From assembly GCA_016182605.1 (NCBI GenBank), contig JACPGE010000090.1, positions 1 to 37,739 on the forward strand: a stretch of DNA of 37,739 bases, read 5' to 3'. Positions 25,607 to 33,059 of the stretch are shown piece after piece (within the stretch, counting starts at the first letter, position 1; the number at the start of each line of letters is the position of its first letter). This DNA comes from Candidatus Hydrogenedentota bacterium (lineage in GTDB: Bacteria; Hydrogenedentota; Hydrogenedentia; Hydrogenedentales; JAEUWI01). The position numbers and the translations under genes were made by a program. Under the pieces are notes generated by a model, which saw nothing but the letters and a program-made list of their open reading frames with translations, had not been told where the DNA came from and made no database searches.

Positions 25607-26506
25607 TCACGGTTGATCCTGGCCGGCCGGCAGGGCCACCGGTTTCGGCCCGAACAGATGTTGATACACCGAGTCTATCTGAAAGCCATGGACACCCGCC
25701 GCATTCATGCGCGTAACATCCGCCGCCGCGTCCTCCAGGTGCCGGGTCTGCTCATAGCGGAAGATGTTGATCGCGGGAATGATAAGTATCCCTGCCGCTT
25801 TCAGGGTCTGAAGTTTCTGCTCGTCCAGATCCCGCGGCAGCCCAAACCAGAAGCGCTCGGAGAGCGGCGGCCGCCCGCCCTGGCGCAACGATGCCCACTC
25901 GGGTTCACTCAGGGTGAGCAGCGCAGCCTTCTTGAGCGCCAGGCGGATGCGCGCATCGCCATTGATGCACATCGTGGCGCGCCCGAGGCCGTGCTTGTCC
26001 ACACTTGCGCGCACGGCCTTGAAGAAGGCGCCGCTCTCGCCCTTCTTGCAGTCCAGCATCACGCCCAATCCGAGCGATTTGCACAGGGCCAGTGCGGCGT
26101 CGAGCGAGAGGAGGGGATCGCCATTTGCGAGAAAGCGTATGGATTCCAGTTCTGCCGCCGTGTGATCGAATATGGAGCCGGGCACGCCACAGGCTTCCTT
26201 CAATGACGGATCGTGGAAGACCATGGGTAGCTGATCGCTGCTCTCCTGAAGATCCAGCTCCACGAGGTCATAGCCCGCCTCGGCGGCCGCGCGAATGGCC
26301 GCGGGCGAGCACTCCGGGGAATTCGCCGAGACCACGCCGCCGCGATGCGCAATGAGCAACGGGCCGCGCGTGGCCAAGGCGTCGCGGTTCCGCAGGTCCA
26401 CCATCGCGCGTGGCGTGGCGGATGGTTCCTGGGCATCCATCGTTGTACTGCGCAGAAGCACCCAGACAACGGATGCGGCGGCGAAGCTCCAGAATCGGGC
26501 ATTCAT
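25607..26506 (-). CDS. Secreted glycerophosphodiester phosphodiesterase
   Basis: A 299-residue exported enzyme of the GDPD family, which hydrolyses glycerophosphodiesters to glycerol-3-phosphate and an alcohol. ATG 26506 gives a signal peptide (FWSFAAASVVWVLL) and has GGGAG 10 bases upstream; the frame runs further back only through the repeat region. Catalytic motifs are LLIAHRGG (His54, Arg55), VELDLQ (Glu83, Asp85) and VFHDPSL (His98). The later LGVMLDCKKG and QIDSVYQH complete the barrel. The usual glycerol-contacting ENT is replaced by SPE, as in a number of secreted paralogues, so the substrate may differ. It heads the two-gene unit with the sialidase-like protein. Confidence 0.9.
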   Translation of the reverse strand: MNARFWSFAAASVVWVLLRSTTMDAQEPSATPRAMVDLRNRDALATRGPLLIAHRGGVVSANSPECSPAAIRAAAEAGYDLVELDLQESSDQLPMVFHDPSLKEACGVPGSIFDHTAAELESIRFLANGDPLLSLDAALALCKSLGLGVMLDCKKGESGAFFKAVRASVDKHGLGRATMCINGDARIRLALKKAALLTLSEPEWASLRQGGRPPLSERFWFGLPRDLDEQKLQTLKAAGILIIPAINIFRYEQTRHLEDAAADVTRMNAAGVHGFQIDSVYQHLFGPKPVALPAGQDQP

Positions 26507-26567
26507 GAATGGCAACTCCCGGATAATGTTGAGCCCGCATTGTAGGGCCCGGCCCACGGGGCTTTCT

Positions 26568-26705
26568 AGCCCGTGATTTAGCCTGCCCAGTGAACGCCAG
26601 CATCGACGTTGCGCTGAGCATATTTCACCACGTTGCCAATCCGAATGCGATCCGGAGATCGCAAAGTGGTGAAATATGCGGGCTAGCCCGGATAAATCAC
26701 GGGCT
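26568..26705. repeat. Palindromic repeat copy A
   Basis: A 138-bp element bounded by 16-base inverted ends, AGCCCGTGATTTAGCC (26568-26583) and GGATAAATCACGGGCT (26690-26705), matching at 15 of 16. Inside is a perfect 14-bp inverted pair GCATATTTCACCAC (26618-26631) and GTGGTGAAATATGC (26666-26679), and inside that a 7-bp hairpin TGCGATC-CGGA-GATCGCA. The nested palindromes would form a long hairpin in DNA or RNA. There is no transposase. The 125 bases 26568-26692 recur at 26776-26900 with one difference. Confidence 0.9.
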
Positions 26706-26891
26706 CCAGCTGACGGAGCCATAACTCTCACTCACACTTGCTGTTGCCCAAACCTTGGATCCGGAAATGACAGACAGCCCGTGATTTAGCCTCCCCAGTG
26801 AACGCCAGCATCGACGTTGCGCTGAGCATATTTCACCACGTTGCCAATCCGAATGCGATCCGGAGATCGCAAAGTGGTGAAATATGCGGGC
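26690..26891. repeat. 202-bp repeat unit (first full copy, includes core copy B)
   Basis: This unit starts with GGATAAATCACGGGCTCC, has a divergent middle of about 70 bases, then AGCCCGTGATTTAGCC (26776) and the palindromic core B to GCGGGC. The unit at 32723-32924 has the same order and exactly the same length of 202 bases, although the middle has diverged. Core B (26776-26900) is 124 of 125 identical to core A. Together these fill most of the 529-base gap between the GDPD and signal peptidase genes. Confidence 0.85.
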
Positions 26892-27035
26892 TAGCCCGGA
26901 GAGTCCGGCCTGGATGGATCGGCCGCAAGGGCGCGGCAAAACAGGAATTCCTACCCGGGCATGAGGTACCATGGGGGCTTTCTTCCCAGAATTTACGCAG
27001 TAGCCGTGTTTCTTTGTGCAGGAATCCACCAGCTT

Positions 27036-28427
27036 ATGGCGAACGAATCACCCCAGAAGTCCTCCAAGCCCGAGACCTCCAAACCGAGCCATCTCGAAAG
27101 TATTGGCGGCATCTTTCTCATGCTGGGCATCACCATTGTGGCTGCCCGCTTCGTCTTCGACGTCGAAACTCCGCCCCAGTTGGTCTTTGGCGGCGTGGGC
27201 CTGACCATCGCCGGCGTGCTCGCCTGGTACTACAGCGGCATGCCCCGCCAGCAGGTCGTGGAGTGGATCAAGAGCGGGCTCTTCGCCGTGCTGCTCGCCC
27301 TGAGCATCCGCTGGGCCGTGGGCGAACCCTACCGCATCCCTTCCGGCAGCATGGAGCCCACGCTGCACGGCGACCCCGGTATCGGCCGCGGCGACCGCGT
27401 ATTTGTGAACAAATGGGTCTACGGACTCCGTTTCCCGTTCACCAAGTGGCGCATCTGGTACGGCCATCCCCCCGAGCGCTGGGACATCGTCGTGTTCAAG
27501 TCGGTGGAGGAAAACGCGCAGCATCCCACGCTGGTGAAGCGCGTGGTGGGGCTGCCGGGCGAGCGCGTCCTCATTCGCGACGGCAAGATTCATATCAACG
27601 GAGAAGCCATACCCTTCCCGGACTATTTCCCCGAGGACCAGTACTACACCGCCTCGCCGGGCATGCGTTTCGGCGTCATTCCGGAGGACCAGTACACCCA
27701 GATCCCCGAGGGCCACTACCTCGTTCTCGGCGACAACAGCGGCAACAGCCGCGATGGCCGTTACTTCGGCTGGCTGCCCAACGAGAACATCGTGGGCCGC
27801 GTGGCCAGCATCTGGTGGCCCCCCACGCGATGGCGCGACTTCACCGGCTTCTCGCATACCCTGTGGTGGCGCGCGCTGGTCACCGTTCTCGGCGTGCTCC
27901 TCGTGGGCCGCATGTTCGCAGGCCGCTCCTGGGTGGTCCTCGCGAATAATGGGAAGGGCCTGGATCACCTCTTCATCAATTTCCTGAAGGTGGGGCTGCG
28001 CATTCCCTTCACGCCCTACTGGCTGGCGCGCTGGGCCGTCTTCAAGCGCGGCGACCTCGTGCTCTATCATTGCCGCGAGGCACAACGCACCGAAGGCGAG
28101 CCGTTGCTAGGCCGTATCGCCGCCCTCAGCGGGGAGCAGGTGGCCCTGGTGGATGGCACGATGCAGGTGAACGGCGAGCCGCTCAACGGCGCCACCTGGC
28201 TGCAGCAGGGAAAGTACGGCTTCGATCATCCCGATGCCGAGTTTGGCAAGTCAGGGAAGAAGGCCAAGACCCAGGTGCCCGACGGGCATTACTTTATGCT
28301 TGCGGAAAACCCGGAAGACACCCACGCGCTCGACAGCCGCGTTATTGGCTTTGTGCCCAAGGCGGATATCGTCGGCACGGCAACGCGTGTGTGGTGGCCG
28401 CCTTCCCGTATCCGTGCGGTGGAGTAA
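27036..28427 (+). CDS. lepB: Signal peptidase I with a second, inactive S26 domain
   Basis: A 463-residue inner-membrane protease that removes signal peptides, nearly twice the minimal length. ATG 27036 gives a cytoplasmic leader and two helices (IFLMLGITIVAARFVFDV and LVFGGVGLTIAGVLAWYY). The first S26 domain has the catalytic IPSGSMEPT (Ser105) and LVKRVVGLPGE (Lys168), and the late LGDNSGNSRDGRYFGWLP. After a membrane-like segment near 270-295 a second S26-like half follows: RIPFTPYW where the Ser box should be, GRIAALSGEQ in place of KRVVGLPGE, and LAENPEDTHALDSRVIGFV in place of the GDNS...SR-FG box. It therefore lacks both catalytic residues. Both halves end in WWPP(T/S)R. The second half is probably regulatory or substrate-binding. 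Confidence 0.92.
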   Translation: MANESPQKSSKPETSKPSHLESIGGIFLMLGITIVAARFVFDVETPPQLVFGGVGLTIAGVLAWYYSGMPRQQVVEWIKSGLFAVLLALSIRWAVGEPYRIPSGSMEPTLHGDPGIGRGDRVFVNKWVYGLRFPFTKWRIWYGHPPERWDIVVFKSVEENAQHPTLVKRVVGLPGERVLIRDGKIHINGEAIPFPDYFPEDQYYTASPGMRFGVIPEDQYTQIPEGHYLVLGDNSGNSRDGRYFGWLPNENIVGRVASIWWPPTRWRDFTGFSHTLWWRALVTVLGVLLVGRMFAGRSWVVLANNGKGLDHLFINFLKVGLRIPFTPYWLARWAVFKRGDLVLYHCREAQRTEGEPLLGRIAALSGEQVALVDGTMQVNGEPLNGATWLQQGKYGFDHPDAEFGKSGKKAKTQVPDGHYFMLAENPEDTHALDSRVIGFVPKADIVGTATRVWWPPSRIRAVE

Positions 28428-28482
28428 CGCAATCTCCGCAAGGCTGAAGTGGCGGCGCCTTCATGGGGCGCAGAGGTAAACC

Positions 28483-29565
28483 GTGTTCGGGATCTATGTT
28501 CACATCCCCTATTGCCGCACCCTGTGCCCCTACTGCGACTTCGTCAAGGAACGCACCGGCGCCAGCGCGCCTGCGCCGTTTGTGGATGCGCTCCTGAAAG
28601 AGATCGATGCCTTTGAAGGCCCGGACGAAGCAGGCTCCATCTTCTTTGGCGGGGGCACGCCGTCGCTGCTGGAGGCCGGGGATCTTTCGCGCATCCTCGA
28701 CGCGCTTGCGCGGCGCTTCCGCATGGCCGGGCCCGAGATCACCACGGAATGCAATCCCGACGACATCACGCCGGATCTTGTGCGTGCCTTCCAGGATTGC
28801 GGCGTGAATCGCATCAGCCTCGGCGTGCAGAGCCTCGACGATCGCGTGTTGCGCTATCTTGGCCGCCGGCACGATGCCGCATCCGCGCTGCGCGCCTGTG
28901 ATCAGGTGGCCGCGGTTTTCGACACGTGGAACCTCGACCTCATCTTCGGCGCACCACCCATCGATGCGTGGCCGGAGACCCTGCGCGGGGTCCGCGCGCT
29001 CGACCCGCCGCACGTGGCCGCCTATGGACTCACCTACGAAGCCGGCACGCCCTTTGAACGCAAAAAGAGCGAAGCGGTGGATGACGACACCGCATTGCGT
29101 CTTTATCAGGACGTGGAAGCGGCCCTGGCGGAATACGCGCACTATGAGATATCCAACTTCGCGAAGCCGGGGCATGAAGCGAAGCACAACCTGGTCTATT
29201 GGCACAACGAGGGCTACGCGGGCTTCGGCACGGGCGCGTATTCGTTCGTCGATGGCATCCGTGCACGCAACCACGTCAAGACGGAAGACTATCTGCGCGC
29301 GCCGGGCGCGAAGTGCGAGTCGCTTGCGCTGACGGTCGAGGAGATCAAAGTGGAGACGCTTATCCAGCATTTCCGGTTGCGTGAAGGCCTGCCGCGCGCA
29401 GGCTATGCGGCGCGTTTTGGCGTGTCGCTCGAAGCGGATTTCGGCCCGGTGCTCGCGGCGCTCCAGGCCCGGGGCTGGCTCGAATCGACCGAGACCAACG
29501 TGCGCCCGACAGCCGAAGGCTTCTATCTCAACAACGAAATCGGTCTCGCCCTGGTGGACGCCTGA
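28483..29565 (+). CDS. hemW: HemW-like radical SAM protein
   Basis: A 360-residue member of the oxygen-independent coproporphyrinogen oxidase-like family, now regarded mostly as heme chaperones (HemW). It starts at GTG 28483 with AGAGGT before it. FGIYVHIPYCRTLCPYCDF carries the cluster cysteines Cys11, Cys15 and Cys18. Further hallmarks are FFGGGTPSLLEAGDLSRIL, TTECNPDDIT, RISLGVQSLDDRVLRYLGR, LDLIFGAPP, YEISNFAKPGHEAKHNLVYW and GFGTGAYSF. The length is normal, and the C-terminal HemW domain is present. It follows the signal peptidase by 55 bases on the same strand, so a shared transcript is possible. Distinguishing HemW from HemN needs more than motifs; the N-terminus favours HemW. Confidence 0.9.
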   Translation: MFGIYVHIPYCRTLCPYCDFVKERTGASAPAPFVDALLKEIDAFEGPDEAGSIFFGGGTPSLLEAGDLSRILDALARRFRMAGPEITTECNPDDITPDLVRAFQDCGVNRISLGVQSLDDRVLRYLGRRHDAASALRACDQVAAVFDTWNLDLIFGAPPIDAWPETLRGVRALDPPHVAAYGLTYEAGTPFERKKSEAVDDDTALRLYQDVEAALAEYAHYEISNFAKPGHEAKHNLVYWHNEGYAGFGTGAYSFVDGIRARNHVKTEDYLRAPGAKCESLALTVEEIKVETLIQHFRLREGLPRAGYAARFGVSLEADFGPVLAALQARGWLESTETNVRPTAEGFYLNNEIGLALVDA

Positions 29566-29572
29566 ATCGAAA

Positions 29573-30175
29573 TCACTTCTCCAGGCGGGCAAACCAGGCG
29601 TGCAGCATCTGCGCGTGGTTCTTGTTCTTGCCCACCGGGCCGCGCACTTCGATCACCTCGTGGATCGTGTCGCGCACATACGGATAGAAGAGAATCTGGC
29701 CGTTCAGGATCAGCGCCAGTTGCTCGCCAATGCCGTACTCCGTCACGTCCGTCATCCGCTCCGCCGCAACCGGGTTCAACTTGAGCTGGAACTGAAACCC
29801 CTTCTCGCCCAGATCTTCATAGACCAGATCCACCAGGTTTTTCCCCGTCAGCAACACCTCGTCCAGGACCGGATAAACTTCCTCCTCCGATTCCGGCGTC
29901 GGCAGGTAGGTCACGGGAATATAGCGCCGGTTCTGCGGCTGGGCGATAAAGCGCACCTCAAAGTCTGTCCTCGTCACAGGCGCCGCTTCGACGTCCACCA
30001 CCGGCGCCGCTTCGGAGTGTTCGCCGGGCGGTTCCGTCTCATGGTCCCGCGAATGGATCTCTGGCGGCGCACTCTCCGGGGGCCGCTTCGTCTCTTCGGC
30101 GCCAGGCTGCCCTGCGAACAGAGACAGTGCGAGCGCCGCCGAGATCAGGGATCGTATGGCCTTGCGGTACTCCAC
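29573..30175 (-). CDS. Exported protein with a SecD P1-head-like domain
   Basis: A 200-residue exported protein. GTG 30175 is used because AGGAAGG lies 6 bases upstream and it yields a signal peptide (YRKAIRSLISAALALSLFAG, cleaved near GAE). An acidic Pro/Glu-rich linker follows to about residue 75. The rest resembles the head of the periplasmic P1 domain of SecD: VLLTGKNLVDLVYEDLGEKG, FQLKLNPVAAERMTDVTEYG, then IGEQLALILNGQILFYPYV and VIEVRGPVG, matching the SecD pattern of IGKQLAIVLDG followed by P-I. No membrane-embedded SecD part is present, so it is a free periplasmic domain. The role is unknown. It is convergent with hemW, seven bases apart. Confidence 0.75.
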   Translation of the reverse strand: MEYRKAIRSLISAALALSLFAGQPGAEETKRPPESAPPEIHSRDHETEPPGEHSEAAPVVDVEAAPVTRTDFEVRFIAQPQNRRYIPVTYLPTPESEEEVYPVLDEVLLTGKNLVDLVYEDLGEKGFQFQLKLNPVAAERMTDVTEYGIGEQLALILNGQILFYPYVRDTIHEVIEVRGPVGKNKNHAQMLHAWFARLEK

Positions 30176-30411
30176 GTGGCGCCTTCCTTTGCGTTGCTGC
30201 TGCGTTCCGGTGATTTCATTGTACACACTTTCCCCGGGTGCGCCGAAAACATTTTCCATGGTGTCTGGCCGCCCCCTTTTCTGGATCGGAAAAGCCGCCA
30301 GCACGTATACTGTGCCGGGCTTGGGCATGGCCGTATGGGCCAGCGTCCATGCGTGTGCATGGGCACATCCGGCCCATTCTTCTTTCGCTCAACACGCTCT
30401 GGAACGCATTC

Positions 30412-31653
30412 ATGACGCATGCAGGCACGCCGGCGCCCGCCACGGGGAAACCACTCAAGATCGTCATCTTCCCCCTGGGATTCGGCCTGGCGCACGTAGG
30501 GCGCACCGTGGTCATCGCACGGGCCCTGCGCGATCTCGGCCACGACGTGGTCTTCGCCGGGGAAGACCCGGACCATCCGCGTTCCAAGCTCGATCACGCG
30601 ATCGCCGCAGGTTTCCGCGTCGTGCGCGCCAAAGAACCGCAACAGCACTGGGCCTGGGACCGATTCCACGATTACGGCATCTGGATTACCCTGTGGGACG
30701 TGCTGCGCACCAGCGAGTGGGCGCCCCTGGATCAGATCGTGGACGACATCATCCGCGTGTGCCACGAAGAAAAGCCGGATCTGATCCTCGGCGACGCGAG
30801 TGTCGGCGTGAGTACGGCGGGCCATATCCTCGGCATACCCGCGGCGGGCGTGCTGAATTCGTACAACGCCTATTTCATCCGCCCGTGGCGTTTCCACTGG
30901 TTCCTGGTCTACTTTCTCGACCGCTTCATCCTCGCGCCCATACGCAAACGGGTCTACGTCAAGTATGGCGTGAAGCCGGTCTGCGCGATCCGGCTCTTGC
31001 AGAACATGCCGTTGCTGTCGCCCGACCTGGAGGCCTTCCACACGCACCATCCCGGTTTCGCACAGTGGCAGGCCATCGGCCCCATCGTCGCGGAACCGCC
31101 CTGCGAACTGCCACCCTGGTTCGACGAACTGAGCGATGGCACGCCCAACATCTACATTACCATGGGCTCCACAGGCTTGCTGGAGGGCCTCCTCCGCCGC
31201 AGCTATGCCCTCTTCGCCACCGCGCCCTACCGCTTCATCGTTACCACCGGCGGACAGGTCTCCGAGGCCTGCATGGCAGAGGCGCCCGCGAACTTCCGCT
31301 TCGCCACCTATGCGCCCGGCTCGAAATTGCTGGAGCATTGCGAGGCCATGGTCTACCACGGCGGCAACGGCAGCATGTACCAGGCCCTGGCCGCGGGCGT
31401 GCCCATGGTGGCCCTGCCCAGCCACCTCGAGCAAAAGGTCTGCACTCTGCTCTTGAAGCAGCATGGCTTCGGCCTGATTGGTTCGGGGCGGCACACCGGC
31501 GCGGCAAAACTGTTGCGCATGATCAACGAAGTTGTGGAAAATCCGGAGTACCGCACGAACGCGCGCCGCTTCTCGCAGGATGTCCTCGACAGCACCGCCG
31601 CGAGCAAAGCCGCAAAAATCCTGATTGACCGCGCGTACCGGGGCAAGGCCTGA
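30412..31653 (+). CDS. GT-B glycosyltransferase (MGT/UDP-glycosyltransferase-like)
   Basis: A 413-residue glycosyltransferase of the GT1/GT28 type. ATG 30412 is chosen as the Met nearest to the conserved IVIFPLGFGLAHVGRTVVIARALRDLGHDVVFAG; an earlier Met at 30349 is possible. The N-domain acceptor half runs to about residue 220. The C-domain donor half starts GTPNIYITMGSTG and ends with the sugar-nucleotide motif VYHGGNGSMYQALAAGVPMVALPSHLEQ. The pattern resembles macrolide and MurG-like transferases that move a hexose to lipid or natural-product acceptors. No membrane helix is clear, so it is probably cytoplasmic or peripheral. The acceptor and donor are not known. Its 5' region runs divergently from the SecD-like gene. 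Confidence 0.88.
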   Translation: MTHAGTPAPATGKPLKIVIFPLGFGLAHVGRTVVIARALRDLGHDVVFAGEDPDHPRSKLDHAIAAGFRVVRAKEPQQHWAWDRFHDYGIWITLWDVLRTSEWAPLDQIVDDIIRVCHEEKPDLILGDASVGVSTAGHILGIPAAGVLNSYNAYFIRPWRFHWFLVYFLDRFILAPIRKRVYVKYGVKPVCAIRLLQNMPLLSPDLEAFHTHHPGFAQWQAIGPIVAEPPCELPPWFDELSDGTPNIYITMGSTGLLEGLLRRSYALFATAPYRFIVTTGGQVSEACMAEAPANFRFATYAPGSKLLEHCEAMVYHGGNGSMYQALAAGVPMVALPSHLEQKVCTLLLKQHGFGLIGSGRHTGAAKLLRMINEVVENPEYRTNARRFSQDVLDSTAASKAAKILIDRAYRGKA

Positions 31654-31713
31654 GCCGCGCGCGCAACGGAGTAAAAATGGATTTATAAGTCTATAGGACG
31701 TAAAGGCTCAAAT

Positions 31714-32613
31714 CTATCCCTTCAGCGCCTGTAGCAATGCGGCCTGAATCTCCGTGTGGCGGGACATTTCCATGTGGCCGATGCCGGTCAATTCCATATT
31801 TTCCGCGCCGTCGAGGCGGCTGCTCAGTTGAGGCGCGATCACAGTGTCGTGCAGGCTGTAGATCGAGGTCAGCCGGGGGTGCTGCCATGTGGAAGCGTTG
31901 AGTCCGGCGAGCCAGGCGTTTCCCGGGCGCATCTGTTTCGCGTTGCGCCAGGGACTCACATGCGCGTGCCGCGTGCCGTGGTGGGGGGAACCGATCGTAA
32001 TGATTTGAACGATGCGGTCGCGATGCGCGTAATGCTGATAACAAGAGCGCGAAACGAGCCCGCCCATGCTGTGCCCCACGAGGATGATGCGTTCGTTTCC
32101 CTCTTCCGCCACGGAGTCGAGCAGGGCTTCAAGCTGGCGTGTCGAGGTGTCGATGCTTGCCCAGAGCGGATCGAGGGTGATGGCGTAGAGGGCATGGGGC
32201 ACGTGTATTGCCACTTCCCGCTGCAGCGGCAGCCAGAAGCCGCTGTTGCAGCAAAAGCCGTGGACAAAGACCACCGCCGTGCCCGAGCTGCCCCCGCGCC
32301 ACTTTCCCGCGGGGCGCCGGGTGAGCGCCGGAATGTGGTAATACGTGTAAAGCGTGACCAGCGCCCACCACTCGCGCAGATAGAGCGCTATGGCGCCGCC
32401 GAAACCCAGTCGCCGATCCGGTGGCACGGGACTGCGCCCGAAAAAGGCGATGGCGAAGAGCAGCGTGTTCAGGGCCGTATAGACCAGCGCCATGCCCGCA
32501 ATCAGGGAGAGGGCCGCCCCCGCAACCGGATGTCCGGCGCGGCCGCCCAGAAAGGCTCCCAGCAGGACCAGGATCATGGCGATCAATACCTGAACCGGCC
32601 CGCGAATCGGCAT
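31714..32613 (-). CDS. Membrane-anchored alpha/beta hydrolase (lipase/PGAP1-like)
   Basis: A 299-residue serine hydrolase. ATG 32613 has GGGGGAG 8 bases upstream, better than the GTG three codons before it. The first 60 residues hold two hydrophobic segments (VQVLIAMILVLLGAFLGG and LIAGMALVYTALNTLLFAIA), so it is anchored in a membrane. The catalytic part begins TAVVFVHGFCCNSGFW (oxyanion HGF), then GHSMGG with nucleophile Ser182, SLHDTVIAP with Asp256 and IGHMEMS with His280. GSPHHGTRHA is typical of triacylglycerol-lipase or esterase members. It probably acts on lipids at the cell envelope. Neighbours give no direct clue. Confidence 0.9.
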   Translation of the reverse strand: MPIRGPVQVLIAMILVLLGAFLGGRAGHPVAGAALSLIAGMALVYTALNTLLFAIAFFGRSPVPPDRRLGFGGAIALYLREWWALVTLYTYYHIPALTRRPAGKWRGGSSGTAVVFVHGFCCNSGFWLPLQREVAIHVPHALYAITLDPLWASIDTSTRQLEALLDSVAEEGNERIILVGHSMGGLVSRSCYQHYAHRDRIVQIITIGSPHHGTRHAHVSPWRNAKQMRPGNAWLAGLNASTWQHPRLTSIYSLHDTVIAPQLSSRLDGAENMELTGIGHMEMSRHTEIQAALLQALKG

Positions 32614-33059
32614 GGCTGACACTCCCCCGTTTATGAAACGGCATGTTCCCCGCAGACCTCTCTATGGTACCTGATCCGGGCCCGGGAGCGAAAATGCGGG
32701 GCATGCCGGGCGGCCCCAATCCGGATAAATCACGGGCTCCAAACAATGTAGTCATAACATACGCCCACTCAAATCGTTGTCCCAACTTCAAGCCCGGGAA
32801 TAACAAACAGCCCGTGATTTAGCCTGCCCGGTGAACGCCAGCACCATCGCCACGCTGAGCATATTTCACCACTATTCCAATCCGAATCTAAACTGGAGGC
32901 CACAGAGTGGTGAAATATGCGGGCCAATTGGCAACCGTATGCATGGCCCTGATAGAATACAGGCACCCTGCATGCCTCGCCGGAGGTATTGTATCCGCCC
33001 ACCTTGGCCCGGCGGCATGTCCCGTTCAACCACGTCTTAGCCTGGAAGGAGTCTCTACC
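32614..33059. other. Intergenic region between the hydrolase and serC
   Basis: 446 bases, mostly occupied by the second full copy of the 202-bp palindromic repeat (32723-32924). The rest holds a possible serC promoter (TTGGCA 32928-32933, 19 bases, TAGAAT 32953-32958, weak by spacing) and the serC ribosome site at 33044-33051. No gene is seen. Confidence 0.5.
32723..32924. repeat. 202-bp palindromic repeat unit (second full copy)
   Basis: GGATAAATCACGGGCTCC (32723-32740), a divergent middle, AGCCCGTGATTTAGCC (32809-32824), GCATATTTCACCAC and GTGGTGAAATATGCGGGC. Same order and length as 26690-26891. The 14-bp inverted pair is conserved, but the inner hairpin of the other copy (TGCGATC-CGGA-GATCGCA) is replaced by non-palindromic sequence of the same length. 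Confidence 0.85.

Noticed and set aside
26697-27029. Minus-strand peptide frame over the palindromic repeat, similar to one at 32.8 kb
   Set aside because: The shared peptide follows from the shared repeat DNA; frames end at random and no ribosome site or codon bias supports translation.
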